A DNA stretch of 64,000 bases from JAWRCU01 sp033542235 (GCF_033542235.1 NZ_JAWRCU010000018.1:58168-122167); one strand, 5' to 3'; numbered from the stretch's first letter, positions 41,760-50,767 are shown. The notes: a model not told the origin generated them from the sequence alone. Numbers and translations are program-made.

Positions 41760-42577
41760 GTGCTGAGGAAAAGAAGACACGGCAGATGCCGAAAGGGGGG
41801 CGGAAGGGAGGTACAATCTTTCCACGGATAGCACTTCAAGATGCGGTAGGATATGCACGACGGCTGGTCAGCAAAACACATACGAGCCGACAGCCACGCG
41901 ACGTGATCTATTCCGGCGTGGTGGGAGCCAAGGCTGGTATCGGGGATGTCCGCATCTCGGCTCTGAAACAGTATGGCTTCTTAGATGGCGACGCGAAGTC
42001 AGGCTACACTGCCGATGAGTTGGCTAAGAAGATTGTGGCCGCTCCGCCAGAAGAACTGCCTCACCTGTACGGGCAGGCCGTGCTGAAGCCGACTGTATTC
42101 AAAAGACTGTTTGATACCTTTCAAAGCGATACTGTCACAAGGGCCAAGTTGAAGCAGCGCGCCGCTGATCTTAAAGTCCACCCAGATGAGACAGACACCT
42201 GCGTGGAATTGTATGTCGCTAGTTTGGCAACAGCAGGTTTGGTGTCTGTGGACGGTGATCGCATAACGCACCTCGCGTCGGCCGACATGTCGGAAACAGC
42301 CGCGATTTCGGTCGTAACCGACGAAAACAACCAGTCCTTATCAAACAATTCGACAGTGAATTCGCCCGCGACCAGAATCGATGCGGGGTCCGATACTGAG
42401 GCAGCGGCCAGTGACATCGGCGAGGAAGACAAGAACGGCTTCCCGGTACCGCCCGGAAACTCGGCGCAGCCGGCACCACGGGCGAACTTCAATGTTAATG
42501 TAACACTCGATTCCAGCATGGATATCGAGAAGTTACAGAAGCAACTGGAGCTATTGAAGCGCTTCGGGGCAATATAG
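41756..42577 (+). CDS. Partner of the TIR protein; two HTH-like regions (DUF5343-like)
   Basis: A 273-residue protein coupled to the TIR gene by a 4-base overlap. Residues 22-100 contain a helix-turn-helix-like pattern (IALQDAVGYARRLVSK, ISALKQYGFLDGD, YTADELAKKIV); 103-172 look like a second winged helix (FKRLFDTFQSDTVTRAKLKQRA, TCVELYVASLATAGLVSVDGDRITH); 173-243 are acidic and Ser/Asn-rich, probably disordered; 244-273 form a beta strand and helix (NFNVNVTLDSSMDIEKLQKQ...LLKRFGAI). The layout resembles DUF5343-type proteins, but that is by memory of pattern, not a search. Low G+C like the TIR gene. Likely a sensor, regulator or inhibitor of the TIR effector. Confidence 0.8.
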   Translation: MSAEEKKTRQMPKGGRKGGTIFPRIALQDAVGYARRLVSKTHTSRQPRDVIYSGVVGAKAGIGDVRISALKQYGFLDGDAKSGYTADELAKKIVAAPPEELPHLYGQAVLKPTVFKRLFDTFQSDTVTRAKLKQRAADLKVHPDETDTCVELYVASLATAGLVSVDGDRITHLASADMSETAAISVVTDENNQSLSNNSTVNSPATRIDAGSDTEAAASDIGEEDKNGFPVPPGNSAQPAPRANFNVNVTLDSSMDIEKLQKQLELLKRFGAI

Positions 42578-42671
42578 AGTAGCGGTATGTATTTTATGTC
42601 AGCGTCGAGCAAAAGCTCGACTACATGAATCAGCGCAGCCACGGGCAGTACAAATACGCCGGCGGGACAGC

Positions 42672-42720
42672 GCCCCCCTCTGTCCTGCCGGACATCTCCC
42701 CCTCAAGGGGGGAGATTGGC
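42672..42720. repeat. CCCCCCTCTGTCCTG intergenic palindrome
   Basis: Half-element CCCCCCTCTGTCCTGCCGGA followed by CATCTCCCCCTCAAGGGGGGAGA; its inner part CTCCCCCTCAAGGGGGGAG is itself palindromic. It matches both arms of the element at 48178-48333 and, with an insertion, the palindrome at 8296-8391. It marks the right edge of the TIR island, 12 nt before the maeB stop. Confidence 0.8.
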
Positions 42721-42732
42721 CAATCGCGGGCG

Positions 42733-45030
42733 TCACACCCCCGCGCTATACGCCGCGATCGCCGCCATGTTCACGATGTCGCTGTCTTTCGCGTTGAGGC
42801 TCACGATCTGAACCGGCTTGTTCAAGCCGACCAGCAGCGGGCCGATGACCGTCGAGCCGCCGAGCTCCTGCAGGAGCTTGGTCGAGATCGAGGCGGAGTG
42901 GAAGGCGGGCATGACCAGCACGTTGGCCGGGCCTGACAGGCGGCAGAAGGGGTACTGCCGCTTCATCAGCGCGTAATCGAGCGCGACGTCGGCGGCCATC
43001 TCGCCGTCGTATTCGAAATCGACGCGGCGCTTCTCCAGGATCTTGACCGCCTCCTGGATGCGCGTCGAGCGTTCGCCGGGCGGATGGCCGAAGGTCGAAT
43101 AGGCGAGCATGGCAAGGCGCGGCTCGTAGCCCATGCGGCGCGCGAAACCGGCCGTCTCCTCGGCGATATCTGCGAGCTGCTCGGCACTCGGCATCTCATG
43201 AACGGCGGTGTCGGAGACGATCACCGTGCGACCGCGGGCAAGCACGATCGAGGCGCCGATGACGCAATGGCCGGGACGGTCGTCGATGACGCGGCGGAGG
43301 TCCGAGAGCGCGGTGGAATAGTTGCGGGTGACCCCGGTGACCACCGCGTCGGCATCGCCCAGCGCCAGCATGCAGGCGGCGAAATGGTTGCGGTCGTTGT
43401 TGATCAGGCGCTGCGCGTCGCGGAAGAGGAAGCCATGCCGCTGCATGCGCTCGTAAAGATAGTCGGTGTAGAAGGCATTGCGGCGCGACAGCCGCGCGTT
43501 GATGACCTGGATGCCCGGCCGCTCCAGGTCGAGCCCGGCAAGGCGGGCGTTCTCCTTGATCACGTCGTCGCGGCCGACCAGGATCGCCGTGCCGAGCCTC
43601 TGGTTCACAAAGGAGATGGCGGCGCGCATCACCTGCTCCTCCTCGCCTTCGGCGAAGACGACGCGCTTGGGCTGGCGGCGCACGCGGTCGTAGATGCGCT
43701 GGAGCGTGGAGGCGATCGGGTCGCGGCGCGCAGAAAGCTCGTTGGCGTAGGCGTCGAAATTGGCAATCGGCCGCCCGGCGACACCGCTCTCCATGGCCGC
43801 CTTGGCGACCGCCACCGGGATGTCGGTTATGAGGCGCGGATCGAACGGCACCGGGATGATGTAGGTCGGCCCGAATTTCGGGCGCACGCCGTGGTAGGCT
43901 GCGGCGACATCGTCCGGCACGTCCTGGCGGGCGAGCGCCGCCAGCGCCTCGGCCGCGGCGACTTTCATGGCGTCGTTGATGGTGGTGGCGCGCACATCGA
44001 GCGCGCCGCGGAAGATATAGGGGAAGCCCAGCACATTGTTGACCTGGTTCGGGTAGTCCGAGCGGCCGGTCGCCATGATGGCGTCGGTGCGGATGCGGGC
44101 GACCTCCTCCGGAGTGATCTCCGGGTCGGGATTTGCCATGGCGAAGATGATCGGGTTTTCCGCCATGGAAGCAACCATGTCAGGGGTGAGCGCGCCCTTG
44201 GCGGAAAGCCCGAAGAAGACGTCGGCGCCCTGCAGCGCCTCGGCCAGCGTACGGGCCTCGGTCTTTGCCGCATGCGCCGATTTCCACTGGTTCATGCCGT
44301 CCTCACGGCCCTGGTAGACGACACCCTTGGTGTCGCACAGGATGATATTCTCGGGCGCAAAGCCCATGGCCTTCACCAGCTCGATGCAGGCGATGCCAGC
44401 AGCCCCGGCCCCATTGCAGACGAGCCGGGTGTTCTTCATATCGCGGCCGGTGAGGTGCAGCGCGTTGATGAGGCCGGCCGTGGCGATGATCGCCGTGCCG
44501 TGCTGGTCGTCATGGAAGACAGGGATGTCCATCAGCTCGCGCAGGCGCTGCTCGATGATGAAGCAGTCGGGCGCCTTGATGTCCTCCAGATTGATGCCGC
44601 CGAAAGAGGGGCCGAGGAAGCGCACGCAGTTGACGAACTCGTCGATATTCTGGGTGTCGACCTCGAGGTCGATGGAATCGACGTCGGCGAAGCGCTTGAA
44701 GAGCACCGCCTTGCCCTCCATCACCGGCTTGGAGGCGAGCGCGCCGAGATTTCCCAGACCGAGAATGGCGGTGCCGTTGGAAATGACGGCCACGAGATTG
44801 CCGCGAGTCGTGTAGTCGAATGCCTTGGCCGGCTCCTCGGCGATGGCCTTCACGGGCACGGCGACGCCGGGCGAATAGGCAAGCGACAGGTCGCGCTGGG
44901 TCGCCATGGGCTTGGTGGCGACGACCTCGATCTTGCCCGGCCGGCCCATGGCATGGAACTCCAGGGCCTCCTCGGCGCTGACGGACGGACCGGAATTCTC
45001 CGGCTTGTTCGGTCTCTGGGCGATGTTCAC
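42733..45030 (-). CDS. maeB: NADP-dependent malic enzyme with phosphotransacetylase-like domain
   Basis: Decarboxylates malate to pyruvate with NADP, giving NADPH and pyruvate from C4-dicarboxylates. The 765-residue chimeric form has a malic domain (about 1-430; YSPGVAVPVKAIAEEP, TNGTAILGLGNLGALASKPVMEGKAVLFK-like, HDDQHGTAIIATAGLINALH, VCNGAGAAGIACIELVKAMG) and a C-terminal phosphotransacetylase-like domain (FAEGEEEQVMRAA, GVTRNYSTALSDLRRVID) that is regulatory and not a proven acetyltransferase. GTG 45030 follows GGAGGAACCGCC. Divergent from mutS; a 177-nt palindromic element lies between. Confidence 0.95.
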   Translation of the reverse strand: MNIAQRPNKPENSGPSVSAEEALEFHAMGRPGKIEVVATKPMATQRDLSLAYSPGVAVPVKAIAEEPAKAFDYTTRGNLVAVISNGTAILGLGNLGALASKPVMEGKAVLFKRFADVDSIDLEVDTQNIDEFVNCVRFLGPSFGGINLEDIKAPDCFIIEQRLRELMDIPVFHDDQHGTAIIATAGLINALHLTGRDMKNTRLVCNGAGAAGIACIELVKAMGFAPENIILCDTKGVVYQGREDGMNQWKSAHAAKTEARTLAEALQGADVFFGLSAKGALTPDMVASMAENPIIFAMANPDPEITPEEVARIRTDAIMATGRSDYPNQVNNVLGFPYIFRGALDVRATTINDAMKVAAAEALAALARQDVPDDVAAAYHGVRPKFGPTYIIPVPFDPRLITDIPVAVAKAAMESGVAGRPIANFDAYANELSARRDPIASTLQRIYDRVRRQPKRVVFAEGEEEQVMRAAISFVNQRLGTAILVGRDDVIKENARLAGLDLERPGIQVINARLSRRNAFYTDYLYERMQRHGFLFRDAQRLINNDRNHFAACMLALGDADAVVTGVTRNYSTALSDLRRVIDDRPGHCVIGASIVLARGRTVIVSDTAVHEMPSAEQLADIAEETAGFARRMGYEPRLAMLAYSTFGHPPGERSTRIQEAVKILEKRRVDFEYDGEMAADVALDYALMKRQYPFCRLSGPANVLVMPAFHSASISTKLLQELGGSTVIGPLLVGLNKPVQIVSLNAKDSDIVNMAAIAAYSAGV

Positions 45031-45161
45031 GGCGGTTCCTCCCACGTGAGGCCGCTTGGACCGGCCTGATCGCTTATTTTGTGGAGCGTTCGGGAATAAG
45101 GCTACACTTCGGACGAGTAAAGCGCCAAGGGGAAAGCTCACGGCGGTCGAGCGAGCTGGAA

Positions 45162-45338
45162 CCCCTCATCCGTCTCGGCGCTGCGCGCCGAGCCACCTTC
45201 TCCCACAAGGGGAGAAGGGAGAGGCCTGCAGATGCGGCTCTGCAAATCGCGGACGTTGGCGATTTGCAGCGAAGTCGATGCCAGCGTCCCCTGCTCACCT
45301 CGTGGGAGAAGGGGGCGCCGAAGGCGACGGATGAGGGG
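45162..45338. repeat. 177-nt RIME-like inverted element before mutS
   Basis: CCCCTCATCCG (45162 on) with CACCTTCTCCC pairs with GGGAGAAGGGGGCGCCG and CGGATGAGGGG (to 45338). The centre has further inverted pieces (GCAAATCGC / GCGATTTGC). The ends resemble rhizobial RIME-type intergenic mosaic elements; assignment to a named class would need a search. Confidence 0.75.
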
Positions 45339-45387
45339 TGTGACGCGAGCCGGACCGATCAGATCGAGCTCTAGCAGGCACGGCAGC

Positions 45388-48126
45388 ATGGACATGCGTT
45401 CGGGAAACGGAGAGGTGGACACCCCTTCCCCGCAAGGGGGCGGCGGAATTGCGCTTGTCGCGGCCGGCGCGACGCCGATGATGGAGCAATATATCGAGAT
45501 CAAGGCGGCGAACCCGGACTGCCTGCTCTTCTATCGCATGGGCGATTTCTACGAGCTGTTCTTCGACGATGCCGAGCTGGCGTCGAAGGCGCTCGGCATC
45601 GCGCTCACCAAGCGCGGCAAGCACCAGGGCCACGACATACCGATGTGCGGCGTGCCGGTGCATGCGGCTGACGACTATCTGCAGAAGCTGATCGCGCAGG
45701 GCTTCCGCGTCGCGGTGTGCGAGCAGCTGGAAGACCCGGCGGAAGCGAAGAAGCGCGGTTCGAAGTCGGTGGTGAAGCGCGACGTGATACGGCTCGTCAC
45801 GCCCGGCACCATCACCGAGGAGAAGCTGCTCGCGCCATCCGAGGCGAGCTACTTCATGGCGCTCGGGCGGGTGAAGGGCGGCAGCGAAAATGCCTATGCT
45901 CTTGCCTGGATCGACATCTCGACCGGGACGTTTCGGGTCGCCGAATCATCGGAGGAGCGGCTCGCGACCGACATCTTCCGCGTCGACCCGAAGGAGCTGA
46001 TCGTCGCCGAGCCGGTGTTCCGCGATGAGGCGCTCAAACCCGTCTTCGACATCATCGGACGCGTGGCAAACCCGCAGCCGGCAGCGCTGTTCGATTCGGC
46101 GACCGCAGCAGCACGCATTGCCCGCTTCTATGATGTCGCGACGCCCGACAGCTTCGGGGCCTTCTCGAGGTCGGAGCTGTCGGCGATCTCCGGCGCGATC
46201 GCCTATGTCGAGAAGACGCAGAAGGCGGAGCGGCCGCCGCTCGCTCGGCCGGAGCGCGAGGAGAACGGCGCGACGCTCTTCATCGATCCGGCGACGCGCT
46301 CGAATCTGGAATTGCTGCGCTCGATGTCGGGAAGCCGCGAGGGCTCTCTCTACAGGGCCGTCGACCGGACGGTGACCGGGGCCGGCGCGCGGCTGCTCGC
46401 GGAGCGACTGACGGCGCCGCTCACCGACCCGAGCGCCATCGACGCGCGGCTCGATGCGGTCGCCTTCTTCGCCGCCGACCCGGATCTCGCAGACCGGCTG
46501 CGCGAAAAATTGAAGGCCGCGCCCGACATCGCCCGCGCCTTGTCGCGGCTCGCGCTCAACCGCGGCGGGCCGCGCGATCTCGGCGCGCTGAAATCCGGGC
46601 TCGGCGCGGCGGCGGGAATCGCGGCGCTGCTCGACGGCGCGCTGCTGCCCCAGGAGCTTGTGGCCGCCCGAGCCGGGCTGGAGGCGCTGCCTGCGGGTCT
46701 CTACGATCATCTCAGCCAGGCACTTGCCGAGGAGCTGCCGCTCTTGAAGCGCGACGGCGGCTTCGTGCGCGAGGGCTACAACGCCGAGCTCGACGAGATG
46801 CGGGCGCTACGCGACCAGTCACGTCGGGTGATCGCCGGCATGGAGCGCGACCTCATCGACGAGACCGGCATCCGCTCGCTGAAGATCCGGCACAACAACG
46901 TGCTCGGCTATTACATCGAGGTGACCGCCAACCATCAGGCGATCATGACCGGCTCCGATGCCGCGAAGGCGCGCTTCATCCATCGCCAAACGATGGCGAA
47001 CGCGATGCGCTTCACTACGACCGAACTGGCGGAGCTGGAATCCAAGATCGCCAACGCCGCCGACCGGGCGCTTTCGATCGAGCTTGCGGGTTTTGACCGG
47101 CTGGTCTCGGAGGCAGTCGGCGAGGCCGAGGCGATCCGGAGGGCGGCGGAAGCGCTCGCGATACTCGACGTTTCGGCCGCGCTCGCCGTGCTGGCGCGCA
47201 CCGAGAACTATGCGCGGCCCGTGGTCGATGATTCGCTCAATTTCCATATCGTCGCGGGGCGCCATCCGGTGGTCGAGCAGGCGCATCGGAGGCTGGCCAC
47301 GGAGCCGTTCGTTGCCAATGACTGCGACCTCTCGCCGGAGGGAAACGGGCGCAATGGCGCGATCTGGCTGCTCACCGGCCCGAACATGGGCGGCAAGTCG
47401 ACCTTTCTCAGGCAAAACGCGGTGATCGCGATACTCGCCCAGGCCGGCTCCTTCGTGCCGGCGACCAGCGCCCATATCGGCGTGGTCGACCGGCTGTTCT
47501 CGCGCGTCGGCGCATCCGACGACCTTGCGCGCGGGCGCTCGACCTTCATGGTCGAGATGGTGGAGACCGCGGCGATTCTCAACCAGGCCGGCGAGCGGGC
47601 GCTCGTCATCCTGGATGAGATCGGGCGCGGCACCGCCACCTTCGACGGGCTCTCCATCGCCTGGGCTGCGATGGAGTATCTGCATGAAAAGAACCGCTGC
47701 CGCGCGATCTTCGCCACGCATTTCCACGAGATGACCGCGCTGGCCGGCAAGCTGCCGCGCCTTCACAACGTCACCATGCGGGTGAAGGAATGGGAGGGCG
47801 AGGTCGTTTTCCTGCACGAGGTGGCACGCGGAGCGGCGGACCGCTCCTATGGCGTGCAAGTCGCTCGGCTCGCCGGATTGCCCGATGCGGTGGTACAGCG
47901 CGCCAAGGAGGTGCTGCACCAGCTGGAAACCAGCGAGACGTCAGGCAAGGCCGACCGGCTGGTGGACGACCTGCCGCTGTTTTCCGCGGCGATGCGTCGT
48001 GAGCCGGCAAAGCCCACGCAGTCGGACGAGCTCGCCAAGGCGCTCGCCGAGCTCAACCCGGACGAGATGACGCCGCGCGAGGCGCTGGATGCGCTCTATC
48101 GGCTGAAGGGGGTCGCGGGCGGGTAG
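45388..48126 (+). CDS. mutS: DNA mismatch repair protein MutS
   Basis: Recognises mismatches and small loops and recruits MutL. The protein is about 912 residues: mismatch-binding domain with PMMEQYIEIKAANPDCLLFYRMGDFYELF (the Phe-x-Glu that probes the mismatch), connector, core/lever, clamp (about 500-600), and the ATPase with GPNMGGKSTFLRQNAV, DEIGRGTATFDGLSIAWA and FATHFHEM. The start is uncertain: ATG 45388 gives the usual rhizobial length, but its first 30 codons include a CCCCTTCCCCGCAAGGGGG palindrome encoding TPSPQGGGG, so ATG 45478, immediately before the conserved MEQYIE, is possible. Confidence 0.95.
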   Translation: MDMRSGNGEVDTPSPQGGGGIALVAAGATPMMEQYIEIKAANPDCLLFYRMGDFYELFFDDAELASKALGIALTKRGKHQGHDIPMCGVPVHAADDYLQKLIAQGFRVAVCEQLEDPAEAKKRGSKSVVKRDVIRLVTPGTITEEKLLAPSEASYFMALGRVKGGSENAYALAWIDISTGTFRVAESSEERLATDIFRVDPKELIVAEPVFRDEALKPVFDIIGRVANPQPAALFDSATAAARIARFYDVATPDSFGAFSRSELSAISGAIAYVEKTQKAERPPLARPEREENGATLFIDPATRSNLELLRSMSGSREGSLYRAVDRTVTGAGARLLAERLTAPLTDPSAIDARLDAVAFFAADPDLADRLREKLKAAPDIARALSRLALNRGGPRDLGALKSGLGAAAGIAALLDGALLPQELVAARAGLEALPAGLYDHLSQALAEELPLLKRDGGFVREGYNAELDEMRALRDQSRRVIAGMERDLIDETGIRSLKIRHNNVLGYYIEVTANHQAIMTGSDAAKARFIHRQTMANAMRFTTTELAELESKIANAADRALSIELAGFDRLVSEAVGEAEAIRRAAEALAILDVSAALAVLARTENYARPVVDDSLNFHIVAGRHPVVEQAHRRLATEPFVANDCDLSPEGNGRNGAIWLLTGPNMGGKSTFLRQNAVIAILAQAGSFVPATSAHIGVVDRLFSRVGASDDLARGRSTFMVEMVETAAILNQAGERALVILDEIGRGTATFDGLSIAWAAMEYLHEKNRCRAIFATHFHEMTALAGKLPRLHNVTMRVKEWEGEVVFLHEVARGAADRSYGVQVARLAGLPDAVVQRAKEVLHQLETSETSGKADRLVDDLPLFSAAMRREPAKPTQSDELAKALAELNPDEMTPREALDALYRLKGVAGG

Positions 48127-48177
48127 GCTCGCCGTCCTGCGCTGTGCTGAATGAACGGCCAACGCGGTGTCCTTCAG

Positions 48178-48333
48178 CCCCCCCCTCTGTCCTGCCGGAC
48201 ATCTCCCCCTCAAGGGGGGGATTGCACAGCCGCTTGGACGGCGCCCGTTCTGAGACGATAGGCGATTGGCGAAATCATCGACGACAGCCAATCTCCCCCT
48301 TTAGGGGGAGATGTCCGGCAGGACAGAGGGGGG
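48178..48333. repeat. 156-nt inverted pair of CCCCCCTCTGTCCTG elements
   Basis: Two copies of the element also seen at 42672-42720 face each other: 48178-48222 and 48286-48333, with the same CCTGCCGGACATCTCCCCCT core. The 60-nt centre carries no gene. Fills most of the 320-nt gap between mutS and the convergent EamA gene, where the hairpin could stop both transcripts. Confidence 0.85.
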
Positions 48334-48446
48334 TTCACGGGCGCCACCCTTCCCGACTAACAAGCCGTCCGGACACACCTTGCGGCCACGCTAGATGTGA
48401 GCATTCTGCTATTCGCTAGACGCATGCTCCGGGGCAGCCCTATCTC

Positions 48447-49343
48447 TCAAGCCATCACTTGGCCGCGCCCCGGAATCGTCATCGCCGCAACGCCGGCGAT
48501 GACGCAGGCAAAGCCGAGCCAGGCAGTCGAAGTCAGGCTCTCGCCCAGGAACAAGGCGCCGATTGCCACGCCGATGGGAACCCGCAGGTAGGACTGCGCC
48601 GTAATCCCCACCGAGCCGAGCGTCTGCACCAGCCGGAAATAGATGACGAAGGCAAGCGCGGTGGAGACGACCGCGAGTGCGAGCAAGGCGAGAATGGATG
48701 CCGCGGACGGGGCCAGCGTCCACGGATGATCGACAATCATGCTGGCGGGGATCAGGATTGCCGCCCCGCTGATCAGCGAGCCCGCTGCCGGCATGATCGG
48801 ATCGAGGCCTTTGAAGCCCTTGCCGAAGATCGCTGCGCCCGCATAGCAGATGCTGGCCGAAACGATGGCGAGCTGTGCCGCCAGCTCACGCCCAACGCCG
48901 TGGAGCGCTTGCAGGCCGACGATGAGACAGGCTCCTCCCAGCCCGGCTGCCGTGCCGAACAGCTTGCGTCCGGTCACCGGTTCGTGGCGGGTGACGAGAA
49001 CGGTCAGCAGAAAGGTGAAGATCGGGGTCGTGGCATTGAGGATGGTTGCCACGCCGGCATCGGTCGCCTGCTCGGCCCACGCGATCAGCGTGAACGGGAT
49101 GACGCTGTTGAGGCACGCCTGAAACAAAAACCGCCTCCACGTCATCGCGTCCTTCGGCAGGCGAAGTCCGCGCCAATAGATGATGGCCGTCAGGAGCACA
49201 CCGGCAACGAAGGTACGCGCAGCAATCAGCGTGACGGGCGGGATGGTTTCGACGCCGACCTTGATGAAGGTATAGGACGCGCCCCACAGCATGGACAATA
49301 TCAGGAGCAGCCCCAGTTCCCTAGCGATGTTCGGCTTGTTCAC
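48447..49343 (-). CDS. EamA/DMT superfamily transporter
   Basis: A 298-residue inner-membrane protein with about ten hydrophobic segments in two EamA repeats (LLLILSMLWGASYTFIKVGVETIPPVTLIAARTF; AGAAIFGKGFKGLDPIMPAAGSLI to LGFACVIAGVAAM). DMT members export amino acids or other metabolites; substrate unknown. GTG 49343 follows GGAGGGCAGCCG, which decides the start; the longer frame to 49505 is not conserved and lacks a ribosome site. Confidence 0.9.
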   Translation of the reverse strand: MNKPNIARELGLLLILSMLWGASYTFIKVGVETIPPVTLIAARTFVAGVLLTAIIYWRGLRLPKDAMTWRRFLFQACLNSVIPFTLIAWAEQATDAGVATILNATTPIFTFLLTVLVTRHEPVTGRKLFGTAAGLGGACLIVGLQALHGVGRELAAQLAIVSASICYAGAAIFGKGFKGLDPIMPAAGSLISGAAILIPASMIVDHPWTLAPSAASILALLALAVVSTALAFVIYFRLVQTLGSVGITAQSYLRVPIGVAIGALFLGESLTSTAWLGFACVIAGVAAMTIPGRGQVMA

Positions 49344-49512
49344 CGGCTGCCCTCCGTGTGCGTTTGCCGCCTCCCTTAGCTGATCGCTCGCCCCGATGCT
49401 TCGGTATCGGCCGAACTGTGCCTTGACGATGCCCCGCCAAGAGCGTGCGGCTGATACGCGCTTGGCATGGCAGCTCGCTCGCGTTGCTCCCGGCCGCTTC
49501 CCCAAACGACAA

Positions 49513-49538
49513 GGACCCGGCGGTTTCCCGCCGGGTCC
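49513..49538 (-). terminator. Hairpin after the porin gene
   Basis: GGACCCGGCGG (49513-49523) pairs perfectly over 11 bp with CCGCCGGGTCC (49528-49538) around a 4-nt loop, 26 nt past the porin stop. In the porin sense it is followed by TTGTCGTTTGG, a weak T-tract. Good candidate for the porin terminator. Confidence 0.75.
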
Positions 49539-49563
49539 TCCAAGTCACGTTTCGTTCGAACGA

Positions 49564-50706
49564 TCAGAACGTGAACTGGGTGCGGAGGTAGCCACCCCAG
49601 TTGTCGCCTTCCGCGAACTGGCTGAGCGGATCGCCGTCGCCATGACGGAAGCCGATGCCCGGCGTCACGACGAAGCCCGGAACCACGGTGAAGTTCACGT
49701 CGGCGTCGATCGACCAATCGGCAAGCTCGTTGTAGCCGAACTCGGCGTTGAGGGTGGTGCGGTCGTTGAAGTGCACGGCACCGCCGGCCCAGATCGCCCA
49801 GTCGCCGCCCCAGACAGCATAGAAGTTGCCGCCATTGTTGGCATAGGGAACGCCGCCCGGGAAGTTGCCGTCGCCGTCGTCATCCGTCCAGCCGCCCATG
49901 ACGAAGAACGAGAACATGTCGTTCGGCGTCACGTCCACGCGACCCTTGATCGTGAATTCCTCCTGCACGGAGTCATAGGCACCGATAGCCGACAGGCCGA
50001 AGAGGCCCGTCTTATACGCCGCGCCGACCAGCACATGAGGCGTGTAGTCGAGGATGGCGCCCTGCCGAACACCGGTCACCGGATCCACGGAATAGAACGA
50101 ATCGTCGTTGTTGCCCTCTTCCACACCCGCCATGAGCGAGAAGCCGTTGCCGGCATCGAAGGTGTAGGAGATCTGGTGCGTGGTGAACGGAGCGTAGGGG
50201 ATCAGGCCGTCATTGACGACGCCCGAAGCGCCACCCAGCCAGGTCGAGAACAGCGAGTCCTCGACGCCGATCATGAAGCCACCGAGCTTCACCCAGGCGC
50301 GCTCGATGTGCTCGTCGTCGCGGACGTCGTTGGTCTCGAAGCCACCATGGGTCGTCCAGTTGAAGTTGATGCCCACGACGCCCTGCAGCGTGCCGAGCTC
50401 GGTCTCGGTACGGGCATCCATGCGCAGCTGGAAGCGCTGGCGCTTGTAGTAGGTGTCGGCTTTGTCGTCGCCGTCGGTGTCAACGCCAAACAGGTCGCCT
50501 GCGCCGATGTCGTAGCGGAGATAGCCGCCGACCTTCAGGCAAACCTCGGTGCCGGGGACGTAGTAGAAGCCCGTGCCGTATGTATCGCAGACGCGAACAT
50601 ATTCGACCGGCTCCGGCTCGGGCGCGACGATTGCATCGGCGGCGCGAGCACCGCTGGCAGCAAGAATGGCCGCAGTCGACCCAAGCAAGATCGTTCTGAT
50701 ATTCAT
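49564..50706 (-). CDS. Rhizobial/Brucella-type outer membrane porin
   Basis: A 380-residue outer-membrane beta-barrel of the porin_2 family (Brucella Omp2, RopA-like). Signal peptide MNIRTILLGSTAAILAASGARA; mature N-terminus carries VEYVRVCDTYGTGFYYVPG and EVCLKVGGYLRYDIGAG with the family's two cysteines; many amphipathic strands follow and the chain ends in a terminal Phe (LRTQFTF), as required for barrel insertion. The upstream region holds a conserved block shared with the regulator gene at 52.2 kb, so it is probably controlled by that regulator. Confidence 0.94.
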   Translation of the reverse strand: MNIRTILLGSTAAILAASGARAADAIVAPEPEPVEYVRVCDTYGTGFYYVPGTEVCLKVGGYLRYDIGAGDLFGVDTDGDDKADTYYKRQRFQLRMDARTETELGTLQGVVGINFNWTTHGGFETNDVRDDEHIERAWVKLGGFMIGVEDSLFSTWLGGASGVVNDGLIPYAPFTTHQISYTFDAGNGFSLMAGVEEGNNDDSFYSVDPVTGVRQGAILDYTPHVLVGAAYKTGLFGLSAIGAYDSVQEEFTIKGRVDVTPNDMFSFFVMGGWTDDDGDGNFPGGVPYANNGGNFYAVWGGDWAIWAGGAVHFNDRTTLNAEFGYNELADWSIDADVNFTVVPGFVVTPGIGFRHGDGDPLSQFAEGDNWGGYLRTQFTF

Positions 50707-50767
50707 ATTAATCTCCGAAATAGCTCGTTTAGCTAGGGTCAACCCCCTGCCACCTGAACGGGTATAT

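Noticed and set aside
40600..42600. Thoeris or CBASS system
   Set aside because: No ThsA-like SLOG/sirtuin gene, nucleotidyltransferase, STING or Argonaute gene neighbours the TIR gene; the partner is a different, HTH-like protein.
43084..45069. A 661-codon rightward open frame opposite maeB
   Set aside because: It is antisense to a clear malic enzyme; the product is rich in Arg/His/Gly/Asp with no domain, as expected for the mirror frame of a high-G+C gene.
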